From Microvirga arvi (lineage in GTDB: Bacteria > Pseudomonadota > Alphaproteobacteria > Rhizobiales > Beijerinckiaceae): DNA of 64,000 bases. The position numbers and the translations under genes are program-made. How positions within the stretch are numbered: position 1 is the stretch's first letter; each line of letters starts with the position of its first letter. The stretch spans positions 1 to 64,000 of the forward strand of contig NZ_JAFEMD010000001.1 of assembly GCF_016892765.1 (NCBI RefSeq), read 5' to 3'. This document shows positions 16,495-27,316 of this stretch, piece after piece. Below the pieces are notes generated by a model that was not told the origin of the DNA, did not search any database, and was given only the letters and a program-made list of their open reading frames with translations.

Positions 16495-16589
16495 TAGAGC
16501 ATTTTTCGGCGAAGTGGATCCGGTTCGCCGTCAAGAAATGCGGCAAGCCAAAGAAGAGAGATGATTCCACGCAAGCGGAAACAGCTCTA
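16495..16589. repeat. 95-bp palindromic element, copy 1
   Basis: Termini TAGAGC and GCTCTA are inverted. The core contains GGCGAAGTGGATCCGGTTCG and GCCAAAGAAGAGAGATGATT. Copy 2 at 44849-44943 has the same length and differs at only about seven positions. It sits between an SDR stop and a convergent MFS stop. Confidence 0.85.
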
Positions 16590-16596
16590 AATGCGC

Positions 16597-17832
16597 TCAG
16601 GACGCCTCCAGCCGTGTGCCCACGGGGATCGTCGGCTCTGGAACGAAGGTCTCCTTTTCCTCCGTTGGAAGCGAAGCGCGCTGCAGGCTGCGATAGGCGC
16701 CCCAGATCGCCATCAGAGCCTGGGCGACGATGACCACATAGAGCAGGCCCAGGCGTCCGAACTGCGTCATCGCCATGCCGGCGATCACGGGACCGATCGT
16801 GGCACCGACGCCCAACAGGATCAGCAAACCGCCCGCCGCGGCGACGAACTCGCCGGGCCTGACCATGTCGTTCACATGCGCGGTCACGATGCTGTAGGTG
16901 GGGATGACGCTGCCGCCGAAAATGGTCACGTAGACGAAGACGAGCCAGACCGGCACCGTGGGCGACACGAAGTGGATGAGCGCGAGCAGGATCGCCGCCG
17001 CCATGGCAGCCGTGCCGACGATCACATGGCGGCGGTCCATTCGGTCGGAGAGCCAGCCCAGAGGCCATGTGGTGAGAAAGCCGCCGAGCGTGCCGCAGGT
17101 CATGAAGAGCGCGATTTCCGCCGTGTCCAATCCGCGCTCCTGCGCCCAGATCGGCCCGAGTGCAAAGAACGAGCTCGTGGTGATGCCGCACAGCACCGCT
17201 GCCACCACGCCGAAGGGCGATTGCCGGTAGAGCTGCATCAGGTTGATCTTCGTATCGCTCACCGCGTGAACCGGCGCGCTCGCCCGCGACAGGGCCGGAG
17301 GCACCAAGGCAAGCGAGATCAGGATGGCGACGAAGCAGAACAGCTTGTAGCCATAGGGATCGCCCGTGGGCAGCAGCATCTGCCCGCCGATCCCGGCGAC
17401 GAGACCGGTCATCCCGTAGACGCTGAGGACCTGCCCGCGCGTCTGTGCGCTGACGGAAGCGTTGAGCCAGCTCTCAACCACGATGAACAGGCCCGCGAAG
17501 CAGAAACCGGTCAGCCCGCGGGCCGCAATCCATACGGCCGGACTGATCACGAGGAGATGCAGCAGCGCGGTCGATGCAGCCACGGCCGCCAGCGCTGCGA
17601 AAGTACGCGTGTGCCCAACCTGCTGGATCACGCGCCCGGCATAGAGCGAGCCGAGGACGATGCCGGCCCAGAACGCGGCGCCCACGGCGCCGATCTGCGT
17701 CGGGGTGAACTGCTCGATGCTACCGCGCACGCTGAGCAGCGTGCCCTGCAGGGTGTTGCCGACCTGCATGAGCGCATAGCCGAGGAGAAGGGCGAACAGG
17801 GTTGGCAGGGTGGTCCGCAGGGACGACGTCAT
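16597..17832 (-). CDS. major facilitator superfamily transporter
   Basis: 411 residues from the ATG at 17832, chosen for the GGAGAG just upstream. About twelve hydrophobic helices with the MFS loop motif between helices 2 and 3 (GRVIQQVGHTR) and again in the second half (GWLSDRMDRR). The nearest familiar types are YcaD-like permeases of unknown substrate. The inner-membrane location is certain from hydropathy; the direction of transport is not. Confidence 0.88.
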   Translation of the reverse strand: MTSSLRTTLPTLFALLLGYALMQVGNTLQGTLLSVRGSIEQFTPTQIGAVGAAFWAGIVLGSLYAGRVIQQVGHTRTFAALAAVAASTALLHLLVISPAVWIAARGLTGFCFAGLFIVVESWLNASVSAQTRGQVLSVYGMTGLVAGIGGQMLLPTGDPYGYKLFCFVAILISLALVPPALSRASAPVHAVSDTKINLMQLYRQSPFGVVAAVLCGITTSSFFALGPIWAQERGLDTAEIALFMTCGTLGGFLTTWPLGWLSDRMDRRHVIVGTAAMAAAILLALIHFVSPTVPVWLVFVYVTIFGGSVIPTYSIVTAHVNDMVRPGEFVAAAGGLLILLGVGATIGPVIAGMAMTQFGRLGLLYVVIVAQALMAIWGAYRSLQRASLPTEEKETFVPEPTIPVGTRLEAS

Positions 17833-18049
17833 GGGCTCTCCTGTGAAGCGAGATCCTGTGGCTCGGATGTGCGGTATGCAGGGGGATGGCCTCATTCTGC
17901 AGACCTGCCTAAGCCCGCAGCAAGGACACTATGCTGAAAGCAACAGTCGATGAAGGACTTCAGGGCCCGTGTCTGTTTGAACTCTGGAAGCGGGATGCAG
18001 TTCCGGTGCAGTGCAGCAGAGGGGCCACAGGTTCAGCCGGTTGCGGTCA

Positions 18050-18955
18050 TCACGCCCAGGGATCCTCGACTTCGCCCGGGTTCAGGCTTTTGGCCAGTAC
18101 ATTGATGAAGGCCTTCACCTTCGTCGGCACGAACCGTCGATGCGGGTGGAGGACATAAACCTCGAGAGAACCGACATGGTGATCCGGAAACAGTGAGATC
18201 AGCTTGCCCTCGCGCAGATCTTGGCCGCAAACGAAGGTCGGAAGCCAGGTGATGCCAGCGCCCGCCCGTGCGGCCAGAATGAGGGGCTCGGCCCTCGTGG
18301 AGACGAGCTTGTTGTTGATCCTGATCTTCTTTGTTTCGTCCGCCTTTTGGAACGTCCACTCATCGGAAGCGGAAGGCATGCCATAGGAAAGGCATGGATG
18401 CTCGGCAAGCATCTGAGGATCCTTGAGAGGCCCATGCCGGTCAATATAACTGGGGCTTGCGACGATATGAGCCCGCGATATGGCGATGCGGCGGCCGACC
18501 AGGCTGGAGTCGAGAGACGCCGAGATGCGGATAGCAACGTCGTAGCCTTCCTCGACCACGTTCACGAACCGGTTTGAGAAATCGAGACTGAGATTAACCT
18601 CGGGATAAAGTTTGAGAAACTCGGCCGTCATTTGGCCGAGATAGGGGCTGAACTCGTTCGGAGCAGTAACCCTGAGAGGGCCGCGCGGGGTTGTTACACC
18701 AGCACTCGCTTCGCTTTCCGCAGCCTCGAAATCGCTCAATAAGGCGAGGCATCGCTCAAAATAGGCTTGCCCCACCTCGGTTGGGCGCACTTTGCGTGTT
18801 GTGCGATGGAGCAGCAACGCCCCGATCCTCTTCTCGAGGTGTGCCACATGCTTCGTCACCATGGCGGGTGAGATATCCAGATTGCGGGCTGCCGCAGCAA
18901 AGCTTCCGAACTCCACGATACGCACGAAGGCGCGCATGCTATCCAGGGTATTCAT
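18050..18955 (-). CDS. LysR-family transcriptional regulator
   Basis: 301 residues. The N-terminal winged helix (MNTLDSMRAFVRIVEFGSF, then AAARNLDISPAMVTKHVAHL) is followed by an effector domain. The sequence is of the CrgA/PecT-like subgroup often found next to oxidoreductase or efflux genes. It points the same way as the MFS gene but is separated from it by 217 bp, so it might control that gene. The effector is unknown. Confidence 0.88.
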   Translation of the reverse strand: MNTLDSMRAFVRIVEFGSFAAAARNLDISPAMVTKHVAHLEKRIGALLLHRTTRKVRPTEVGQAYFERCLALLSDFEAAESEASAGVTTPRGPLRVTAPNEFSPYLGQMTAEFLKLYPEVNLSLDFSNRFVNVVEEGYDVAIRISASLDSSLVGRRIAISRAHIVASPSYIDRHGPLKDPQMLAEHPCLSYGMPSASDEWTFQKADETKKIRINNKLVSTRAEPLILAARAGAGITWLPTFVCGQDLREGKLISLFPDHHVGSLEVYVLHPHRRFVPTKVKAFINVLAKSLNPGEVEDPWA

Positions 18956-19098
18956 TCCTGCTCCCTTATTATTTACTGCTAGTGTGGAATGAATTTACCG
19001 GAAGCACAATTCTCGTATGAGGGTTCCCTAAGGTAGTTTGGGATGCAGAGGGGAAATTTCCCTAAAAATTAACGAGAATTTGGGGCTCAGACAAAACA

Positions 19099-19272
19099 AT
19101 GAAGAGCAAGATCGCGGCTGCAGCAAACCCGATTGTTAACCAGCAGTCCTATTTGCCGAATTGGCGTGAAATGTTGGAAGCTCTCCCTGTGCGGTCCACT
19201 CCCCGCCGTAAAAGACAGCGTGTCATTGATTTCGTTTTGTCTGTGCTCGCGCGGGAATTACCTCAACACTGA
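19099..19272 (+). CDS. possible 57-aa basic protein
   Basis: ATG at 19099, stop at 19270. The product begins MKSKIAAAANPIVNQQ, has a Trp/Leu-rich middle (YLPNWREMLEALPV) and a basic amphipathic end (RRKRQRVIDFVLSVLAREL). The amino-acid mix looks protein-like in an otherwise gene-free 430-bp interval, but there is no strong Shine-Dalgarno and no family I recognise. Confidence 0.35.
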   Translation: MKSKIAAAANPIVNQQSYLPNWREMLEALPVRSTPRRKRQRVIDFVLSVLARELPQH

Positions 19273-19352
19273 CGGTTCTAAGAAGCTAAACTGCTATGAA
19301 GGCGCAGGAGGGGGCGGACCTGCCGAACGGGGTTCCTGTGCCTCCTTCTCCT

Positions 19353-19383
19353 TTAAAAAAGGAAAGAGGGCCGAAAGGCCCTC
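19353..19383 (-). terminator. rho-independent terminator of lepA
   Basis: On the minus strand GAGGGCC, loop TTTC, GGCCCTC, then TTTCCTTTTTT, starting two bases after the lepA stop. Confidence 0.9.
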
Positions 19384-19384
19384 C

Positions 19385-21190
<1,806 letters not shown>

Positions 21191-21529
21191 AATTCTGCAA
21201 ATGTAGGAATGGTCAGGCCGCAATAGCAGGGTGGCCCCCTAAAGCCAAGGGAGGCCGGTGTCGCGTGCCGCTCCCGATGGAGCCAAGCCGCTCCCACGGC
21301 GCAGCATCGGCAGGCCGCGCTCCATGTTCCTGAAGTTTTCAAGGTTCCTGAAGCCTTTGACGGAGCCGGAGGCGGCAATGACCGAACCCTCCGCGGTTTC
21401 AGGCAACGTGGGCCTCTGTGCTCCGGCCGCCCTGAGCTTCACCGGATCCATTGGCTGGGCCTCGGCTGACGGAAAGGGCGCGACAGGCGCAGGATCGAGA
21501 GCCCGCGCCTGTCGCTGGGACGACAACGA
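21191..21529. other. gene-free stretch upstream of lepA
   Basis: A 339-bp interval between the DUF-less duplicated protein gene and lepA. Minus-strand frames exist but lack ribosome sites. It presumably holds the lepA promoter, which I could not place. Confidence 0.4.
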
Positions 21530-21931
21530 TCAGCGGGCGCACTCGACCGGAACGCGCTGCTCAGTCCCGGGAACGAGAACGGTCCGGCACGGAACACCGT
21601 TGAACATGCGGATCTCATGCGGCGCGGCCGTGGGGAAGGCGGAGTTCGGGGTGCCCGAGACAGGCGCTCCTGCGGGAGAGCCAACGAGAACGCTGCCGGT
21701 CGTCGTCGGATCCATTCCGACCATACCGGCCGAGGTGGCGCACTGAATCGGGATGCGCTGGTTGTTTTCACGGTCGAGAATGGTGCGGCAGGGCACGCCG
21801 TTGATCATCTGAACTTCGTGCGGAGCAGCGTAGGGGAACGGCGAATTCGGCGTCCCGCTCGTCTGCGCCTGCGCCAAGCCGATGGTGCCGAGCGCGGCGA
21901 CGGTGCTGGCCATGATCGTAAAGGTCTTCAC
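21530..21931 (-). CDS. exported protein with an internal tandem duplication
   Basis: 133 residues with a signal peptide ending near LAQAQ. The mature protein is two copies of a unit of about 40 residues: SGTPNSPFPYAAPHEVQM-INGVPCRTIL and SGTPNSAFPTAAPHEIRM-FNGVPCRTVL, each finishing with a QRIPIQC or QRVPVEC end. Each unit has two cysteines, so one disulfide per unit is plausible. AGGAGG precedes the start. The family is unknown to me; it is probably a periplasmic small repeat protein. Confidence 0.75.
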   Translation of the reverse strand: MKTFTIMASTVAALGTIGLAQAQTSGTPNSPFPYAAPHEVQMINGVPCRTILDRENNQRIPIQCATSAGMVGMDPTTTGSVLVGSPAGAPVSGTPNSAFPTAAPHEIRMFNGVPCRTVLVPGTEQRVPVECAR

Positions 21932-22267
21932 GGAAACCTCCTATGTCGGTGGAAACATGGGCCGCTTTCCACGGTCCGGAGGCTTAACGCCAAGAGAGGC
22001 GATAATTTCCTACCCCGATGCGCCTAACGTGAAATGTTAGGAAATGAGACCCGGCCTATGGGCGGACAGCCTCGATTCAGGTCGACGAATGCAGAGCCCG
22101 TGCCTGCACTCCTTCTTTTGCTGTCATGCTACCGAGATCCGAGACATCGGAAGGACCACTCCCGAAGAGTTTTAGGTGCATGACATCCAGGTGCGTAGGA
22201 TCACAGCGGCCCAAGGAGAACAGGCGTATCGATCAGCATGCGCTCATCCTGGAGAAGGAAGACGTGC
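21932..22267. other. intergenic interval between divergent genes
   Basis: Contains an inverted repeat CCTAAC (22023-22028) and GTTAGG (22036-22041), about 90 bp upstream of the duplicated exported protein gene, which could be an operator. Nothing else stands out. Confidence 0.35.
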
Positions 22268-23386
22268 ATGGCCAAGGTTATCGCCATCGCGGAACGGGTG
22301 AGATCCAGTCGGAGACATCGCTCCATCGTCGTTGGAGCGATGCTTGTCCTGGGCTTTGGCGTGCTCACGAGCGTGTCAGCCGTCCCGCAACCTGCAACCG
22401 ACAATCCTCCGCCGACGCTGCAGGATACAGGCCTCTATGCCGATTTCGACACGTTGCAGGTCAATCCCGGACATCTCGCTTTCGCTCCCCAATACCCGCT
22501 GTGGAGCGACGGAGCGACGAAGCGCCGGTGGATCTCGCTGCCGGCCGGTGCGGCCATTGACGGCTCCGACCCGGATGCCTGGGTCTTCCCGATCGGCACG
22601 CGTTTCTGGAAGGAGTTTTCCTTCAACGGCCAGAAGGTCGAGACACGCTATCTTGAGCGCAAGGCGGATGGTCAATGGCTTTATGCGGCCTATGCCTGGA
22701 ACGCGGATGGCCGTGAGGCGCAGCTGGTTCCGGCAAAAGGCAAACGTGGTGCCTATCCGCTCGCGGGCGGCCGGTCGCATACGATCCCAGGCGTGACCGA
22801 TTGCAAGGCGTGCCACCAGGGAGGCCTCTCCGAGGTCCTGGGGTTCAGCACGCTTCAGCTGTCGCCGGAGCGGGACCCTCGCGCGGTGCACGCCGAGCTT
22901 CGGCCCGAACCGGGCATCGATCTGCGCGCCCTTGTCGACCGGGGGCTTCTTGTCGGGCTGCCCCAAAACCTCCTGGATGATCCGCCCCGGATCATGGCCG
23001 CGACCGCAACGGAGCGCGCCGCGCTCGGCTACATGCACGGCAATTGCGGGCACTGCCACAACGACCGCGGTTCGCTGCAGAACATCGGATTGGTTCTGCG
23101 CCAAGATGTCGGGAGCGCGGATCAGCCAGCTGTCGCCAGCACTGTCGGACAGCCGGTGAAGAAACCGGCTCCTGGCCAATCGCCCGATGCCGTGCTGCGG
23201 GTCGAGCCGGGCCACGCTGATCGCAGCGGTCTGACGCAGCGGGTCTCGTCGCGCTATCCCGCCTTGCAGATGCCGCCGCTCGGAACCGAGCTTGTCGACG
23301 ATGAGGCCGTGGCTCTGCTCTACCGCTGGATCGCGGAAAAAGGTGCTTCCGCTCAGCAAGCGCACCTGGATCGAGAAGGGAGATAG
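22268..23386 (+). CDS. dihaem c-type cytochrome, SO2930/HNE_0200-like
   Basis: 372 residues from the ATG at 22268 (GAAGGAAG upstream). A signal segment is followed by a non-haem N-terminal domain with PLWSDGATKRRWISLP and WVFPIGTRFWKEFSF, the hallmark of the SO2930-type family. Two haem sites follow, CKACH (Cys179) and CGHCH (Cys260), and the C-terminus has the ALQMPPLGTELVDDEAV pattern seen there. It is periplasmic. It lies 2 bp from a second cytochrome gene, so both are one transcription unit. The electron donor and acceptor are unknown. Confidence 0.85.
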   Translation: MAKVIAIAERVRSSRRHRSIVVGAMLVLGFGVLTSVSAVPQPATDNPPPTLQDTGLYADFDTLQVNPGHLAFAPQYPLWSDGATKRRWISLPAGAAIDGSDPDAWVFPIGTRFWKEFSFNGQKVETRYLERKADGQWLYAAYAWNADGREAQLVPAKGKRGAYPLAGGRSHTIPGVTDCKACHQGGLSEVLGFSTLQLSPERDPRAVHAELRPEPGIDLRALVDRGLLVGLPQNLLDDPPRIMAATATERAALGYMHGNCGHCHNDRGSLQNIGLVLRQDVGSADQPAVASTVGQPVKKPAPGQSPDAVLRVEPGHADRSGLTQRVSSRYPALQMPPLGTELVDDEAVALLYRWIAEKGASAQQAHLDREGR

Positions 23387-23388
23387 CC

Positions 23389-23931
23389 ATGCGTCGTGCT
23401 TTGCCGTTGATGTCGATGATTGCCCTGCTGGTGCCCGGCGCCGTGCTCGCTCAGGACGCCGCGGGCGCGCCGGTAAAGCGCGGCGAGTATCTGGTCTCGA
23501 TTGCGGGTTGCCACGATTGCCATACGCCCTGGATGATGGGCTCTGCCGGTCCGGAGCCCGACATGAAGCGGGCGTTGTCAGGCCACCCGCAGGATCTGAC
23601 GATTACTGCGCCGGCCAGTGTCTCTCCGCCTTGGAGCGGCGCCATGACTCCAACCTCGACAGGTTGGTCGGGTCCCTGGGGCGTGAGTTTCTCGGCCAAT
23701 CTCACGCCGGACCCGGAGACAGGCGTGCTGCGGGATTTCACCGAGCAGCAATTCATTCAGACCATGCGCACGGGGCGCCACCAAGGCCAGGGTCGGCAGA
23801 TCCTGCCGCCGATGCCGTGGCCGGCTTATGGAAAGATGACGGATGACGACCTGAAAGCGGTCTTTGCCTATCTTCGCCAAGTTCCTCCCGTGAAGAACAA
23901 GGTGCCCGATCCGCTGCCGCCGAAGCCGTGA
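23389..23931 (+). CDS. monohaem c-type cytochrome
   Basis: 180 residues with a signal peptide (to about residue 22) and one haem site CHDCH (Cys41-His45) near the mature N-terminus. ANLTPDPETG and FIQTMRTGRHQGQGRQILPPMPW match cytochromes associated with alcohol or aldehyde dehydrogenase-type electron transfer, where the Met of LPPMPW could be the distal ligand. It starts 2 bp after the dihaem cytochrome stop, which has GGGAGA as its ribosome site. The pair is probably an electron-transfer partner set. Confidence 0.87.
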   Translation: MRRALPLMSMIALLVPGAVLAQDAAGAPVKRGEYLVSIAGCHDCHTPWMMGSAGPEPDMKRALSGHPQDLTITAPASVSPPWSGAMTPTSTGWSGPWGVSFSANLTPDPETGVLRDFTEQQFIQTMRTGRHQGQGRQILPPMPWPAYGKMTDDDLKAVFAYLRQVPPVKNKVPDPLPPKP

Positions 23932-23948
23932 TGCCCGGGCAAGGCTCC

Positions 23949-24009
23949 AGCGCATCGTGCGGACAAGTGGTTCCGGTTTTCACTGGCGTGGCCCTTTGGG
24001 TCCGATGCT
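23949..24009. repeat. GCATCG-type palindromic element
   Basis: AGCGCATCGTGCGGACAAGT opens the element and TCCGATGCT closes it. It shares its core with the elements at 9687-9798 and fills the gap up to the hrcA stop codon. Confidence 0.65.
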
Positions 24010-25101
24010 CTAGCGGCCCTTCTCCAAGATGCGCGAGATCACCTTGGCGGTGTAGTCGACCATCGGCACGATGCGGGCATAGTTGAGACGCGTCGGCCCG
24101 ATGACGCCCAGCACGCCGACGATCTTCTGGCTGCCGTCCCGGAAGGGCGCGGCGATCATCGAGGAGCCGGAGAGCGAGAAAAGCTTGTTCTCCGAGCCGA
24201 TGAAGATGCGCACCCCTTCGCCCCCCTCGGCGCGGCTCAAGAGTTCGATCACGTCGGTCTGCGTCTCAAGGTCGGAGAAGAGCAGACGGATGCGCTCCAG
24301 GTCTTCCGCCGCCTTGAGGTCGTCGAGGAGGTTCGCTTGGCCGCGCACGATGAGCTGGCGTGAATCGGCCGGTCCCACGGTGGTGGCGAGCCCCGCCTCT
24401 ACGAGCCGGGCCGTCAACGTATCGAGCTCGCGCTCCATGTCGCCCCGGCGGGTTTCGATCTCGCGCTTGATATCGCCGATCGTCTTGCCCTGGATGCGGG
24501 CGTTGAGAAAATTACCGGCCTCCACCAGGGCTCCGGCGGGCAAGCCTGCGGGCAGGTCGAGGATACGGTTTTCCACCGAGCCATCCTCGGAGACGAGCAC
24601 CACCAGGGCGCGGGTCGGATCGAGGCGCACGAATTCGATATGCTTGAGCTGCGCATTGGATTTGGAGGTCACCACCACGCCGGCGCCGCGTGAGACGCCG
24701 GAGAGCAGGGCCGAGGCTTCGGCGAGCGCCGTTTCCAGGGTGTGGCCGGAGGCGGCGGCCCGCATCTGTGCCTCGATGCGCGCCCGCTCGTCGGAGGTGA
24801 CGTCGCCGATCTCCATCATGGCGTCGACGAAAAAGCGCAGGCCCGTCTCGGTCGGCAGGCGCCCGGCGCTGGTATGCGGCGCGAAGATCAGGCCTGCCGC
24901 CTCCAGATCCGCCATCACGTTGCGGATCGAGGCCGGCGAGAGCGTCATCGGCAGGATGCGCGAGAGATGGCGCGAGCCCACGGGCTCGCCCGTGATGAGG
25001 TAGCTCTCGACGATCTGGCGAAAGATCTCGCGGGAACGGTCGTTCAGCTCCGCGATGGCGCGGGTTTCCGACAGTAGGGAAAAGGGACCGGTTGCATGCA
25101 T
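24010..25101 (-). CDS. hrcA: heat-inducible transcription repressor HrcA
   Basis: 363 residues from the ATG at 25101, which matches the usual rhizobial HrcA length; ATGs at 25134 and 25149 are in frame but equally lack a clear ribosome site. The N-terminal winged helix ([19 protein letters not shown], then [17 protein letters not shown]) is followed by the conserved [14 protein letters not shown] and the C-terminal dimer/GAF-like region. It represses CIRCE-controlled chaperone operons and depends on GroEL for activity. No CIRCE element was found in this window, so its targets lie elsewhere. It is divergent from rph. Confidence 0.95.
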   Translation of the reverse strand: MHATGPFSLLSETRAIAELNDRSREIFRQIVESYLITGEPVGSRHLSRILPMTLSPASIRNVMADLEAAGLIFAPHTSAGRLPTETGLRFFVDAMMEIGDVTSDERARIEAQMRAAASGHTLETALAEASALLSGVSRGAGVVVTSKSNAQLKHIEFVRLDPTRALVVLVSEDGSVENRILDLPAGLPAGALVEAGNFLNARIQGKTIGDIKREIETRRGDMERELDTLTARLVEAGLATTVGPADSRQLIVRGQANLLDDLKAAEDLERIRLLFSDLETQTDVIELLSRAEGGEGVRIFIGSENKLFSLSGSSMIAAPFRDGSQKIVGVLGVIGPTRLNYARIVPMVDYTAKVISRILEKGR

Positions 25102-25252
25102 CCGACGGGTTCTACGCTCTTTCGACACTTCCATCCTTAGGATGAGCATTATGTGCGGGTCCGGGGGCTCTTAGGCAAGGCTTGACCCTTGCGCAAAGCG
25201 CCGGGGCGCTTCAAACAGGCGTGGAATCACGAGCCCTGAGGAGAAACCCGCC

Positions 25253-25966
25253 ATGCGTCCGTCCAACCGCGCCCCCGACGAACTGCGTCCCGTCACCCTG
25301 GAGCGCGGCGTCGCGCGCTATGCGGAAGGCTCCTGCCTCGTCTCCTTCGGCAACACGAAGGTGATTTGCACCGCCTCGCTGGAGGAGAAGGGCCCACCGT
25401 GGCTGCGCGGCACAGGCAAGGGCTGGGTGACGGCGGAATATTCCATGCTGCCCCGCGCCACCCATGAGCGCACCCGCCGCGAGGTGAATTCCGGCAAGCC
25501 CTCCGGCCGCACCCAGGAGATCCAGCGCCTCATCGGCCGGTCGCTTCGCGCCGTCGTCAACCTGCCCGCCATCGGCGAGCGCCAGATCGTGGTCGATTGC
25601 GACGTGATCCAGGCCGATGGCGGCACCCGCACCGCCTCCATCACCGGCGCCTGGGTGGCCCTGCACGACTGCTTCGCCTGGATGCAGAGCCGCTCGATCA
25701 TCTCGATCAACCCCCTGCGCGAGCCCGTCGCCGCCATCTCCTGCGGCATCTACAAGGGCAAACCGGTGCTCGATCTCGATTACGCGGAGGATTCCGCCGC
25801 CGAGACGGATTCCAATTTCGTGATCACGGGCTCCGGCGGCATCGTCGAGGTCCAGGGAACGGCCGAGGGCAAGCCCTTCTCGGAGGAGGAGTTCCTGAAT
25901 CTGTTGCGCCTTGCCAAGGCCGGCGTAGCCCAGCTCGTGGACCTGCAGAAGAAGGCTGTGGCATGA
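25253..25966 (+). CDS. rph: ribonuclease PH
   Basis: 237 residues, the standard length. [20 protein letters not shown] and the motif [15 protein letters not shown] near residue 65 are diagnostic, and [15 protein letters not shown] supplies the phosphate-binding Arg region. It trims tRNA 3' ends phosphorolytically. AGGAGAAAC lies just upstream of the start. The stop overlaps the rdgB start by ATGA, giving a coupled pair. Confidence 0.97.
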   Translation: MRPSNRAPDELRPVTLERGVARYAEGSCLVSFGNTKVICTASLEEKGPPWLRGTGKGWVTAEYSMLPRATHERTRREVNSGKPSGRTQEIQRLIGRSLRAVVNLPAIGERQIVVDCDVIQADGGTRTASITGAWVALHDCFAWMQSRSIISINPLREPVAAISCGIYKGKPVLDLDYAEDSAAETDSNFVITGSGGIVEVQGTAEGKPFSEEEFLNLLRLAKAGVAQLVDLQKKAVA

Positions 25967-26604
25967 GCCTGCATCGTGCCCTTGCCGGCAAGGTCGTCAT
26001 TGCCACCCACAATGCGGGCAAGCTGCGCGAGATGCAGGAGCTGCTTGCACCCTTCGGCATCGAGGCCGTCTCGGCGGGTGAGCTCGGCCTGCCCGTGCCC
26101 GAAGAGACAGGACACATGTTCGCCGAGAATGCCGCCATCAAGGCCCATGCGGCCGCCAAGGCCACAGGCCTGCCGGCGCTCTCCGACGATTCGGGGCTCT
26201 GCGTTCATGCGCTCGACGGCGCGCCCGGCCTTTTCACCGCCGATTGGGCGGGGCCGAAGCGGGATTTCCATGCCGCCATGGAGCGAGTGATGCGTGAGCT
26301 GGGGAAGCGGGAAGCGACGGACCGCCGGGCCCACTTCGTCTCCGCCCTGGTCATCGCCTGGCCCGACGGGCACGAAGAGCTGTTCGAAGGCCGCGTCTTC
26401 GGCGAGGTCGTCTGGCCGCCGCGCGGCGAGAAGGGCTTCGGCTACGATCCCATGTTCCAGCCGGATGGTTTTACCGAGACCTTCGGCGAGATTTCGTCCG
26501 AGGAGAAGCACGGCATCGACTGGTCGAAGCCGCAGCCCTCAGGCCTGTCTCACCGGGCGAGGGCCTTCGTGAAGCTGGCGGCGAGGTGCCTGCACAGGAT
26601 CTAA
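25963..26604 (+). CDS. rdgB: XTP/dITP diphosphatase (RdgB/HAM1)
   Basis: 213 residues. [11 protein letters not shown] at the N-terminus, a central LSDDSGLCV and GFGYDPMF are the family signatures. It hydrolyses dITP and XTP, keeping deaminated purines out of nucleic acids. Its start overlaps the rph stop. hemW, which often follows in this operon in Rhizobiales, is here 1.5 kb away beyond a palindromic repeat and two minus-strand genes. Confidence 0.96.
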   Translation: MSLHRALAGKVVIATHNAGKLREMQELLAPFGIEAVSAGELGLPVPEETGHMFAENAAIKAHAAAKATGLPALSDDSGLCVHALDGAPGLFTADWAGPKRDFHAAMERVMRELGKREATDRRAHFVSALVIAWPDGHEELFEGRVFGEVVWPPRGEKGFGYDPMFQPDGFTETFGEISSEEKHGIDWSKPQPSGLSHRARAFVKLAARCLHRI

Positions 26605-26613
26605 CACCCACAT

Positions 26614-26695
26614 CGTCATGCCCGCACTTGTTGCGGGCATCCACGTTTTAATACCGCTATAGACGTGGATGGCCGGGACAAGCCCGGCCATGACG
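26614..26695. repeat. CGTCATG palindromic element
   Basis: Ends CGTCATG and CATGACG are inverted, with sub-hairpins GCCCGCA/TGCGGGC on the left and GGCCGGG/CCCGGCC on the right around ACGTGG. The same architecture appears at 32727-32815 and, interrupted, at 44795-44979. Confidence 0.8.
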
Positions 26696-26710
26696 GCAAT
26701 ACAATTTTAT

Positions 26711-26736
26711 AAGAAAGAGCGCCCTTTCGGGCGCTC
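26711..26736 (-). terminator. terminator of the DUF2852 gene
   Basis: On the minus strand GAGCGCCC, loop GAAA, GGGCGCTC, then TTTCTT, 20 bp after the DUF2852 stop. Confidence 0.75.
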
Positions 26737-26756
26737 CCCTTAGCCGACGAGGCTAA

Positions 26757-27224
26757 TTAGACGCTCGTCGGGCCGTTGCCGCGGCGCTTGGCCATGTAGG
26801 CGTCGAACTCCTCGCGGTCCTTGGCCCGCTTCAGCTCCTCGACGAAGTTGCGGAAGTCGCGGGCTTCCTCGTCGAGCTTGCGGCGCTCTTCCTCGAGGCG
26901 CTCGATCTCGCTGCGGCGATACTCGTCGAAAGCCGCATTGCCGGTGCTGGCAAAGCCGCCAGGGCCGCGGGAGCGGAAGAGGTCATCCTTGGCACGGCCG
27001 AAGGTTTCGTTCAGGAAGGCCTTGGCCTCGTCGTATTTCGGATATCCACACATTTTCCACACCAGATAGGCCAGCGCGAGCGGCCAGACGAAGATGAAGC
27101 CCAGAATGATGCCGGCGATCTCCAAACCGCGGCCGGGCTTGCGCCCGCAGCGGCGGTTGGTCCGGTTTTCCCACGGCCCCGCATGAGGGCCCGCGTTCCA
27201 GGCGGCGGAGGCAGAATCTGACAT
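26757..27224 (-). CDS. DUF2852 membrane protein
   Basis: 155 residues. One hydrophobic segment (GLEIAGIILGFIFVWPLALAYLVW fits the DUF2852 signature) is followed by a long charged helix rich in Glu/Arg (YRRSEIERLEEERRKLDEEA), likely a coiled coil in the cytoplasm. DUF2852 is a mainly alphaproteobacterial family of unknown function. A perfect palindrome lies 14 bp upstream of the start and may be the operator for the TetR gene next door. Confidence 0.88.
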   Translation of the reverse strand: MSDSASAAWNAGPHAGPWENRTNRRCGRKPGRGLEIAGIILGFIFVWPLALAYLVWKMCGYPKYDEAKAFLNETFGRAKDDLFRSRGPGGFASTGNAAFDEYRRSEIERLEEERRKLDEEARDFRNFVEELKRAKDREEFDAYMAKRRGNGPTSV

Positions 27225-27237
27225 CGAAAGGGTCCTA

Positions 27238-27260
27238 TGTTAATGCTAACAACATTAACA
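27238..27260. promoter_or_regulatory. palindromic operator candidate upstream of DUF2852
   Basis: TGTTAATG and CATTAACA are perfect 8-bp inverted arms with a 7-bp spacer. The AT-rich arms contrast with the GC-rich surroundings, as is usual for a repressor site. Confidence 0.5.
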
Positions 27261-27316
27261 TGCGGATCGATTTCGGCCCTTTCAAGGGATCCTGCATGAA
27301 AAATCGGATGAAGGTT

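Noticed and set aside
21239..21526. 95-codon minus-strand frame upstream of lepA
   Set aside because: No ribosome site, no domain and repetitive Asn/Phe/Arg text from a short internal repeat; unlikely to be coding.
24010..25252. CIRCE operator near hrcA, grpE or dnaK
   Set aside because: I looked for TTAGCACTC-N9-GAGTGCTAA and close variants upstream of these genes and found none.
26614..26695. CRISPR array from spaced repeats
   Set aside because: The repeats are dispersed singles with inverted, not direct, structure and no regular spacers; there are no cas genes.
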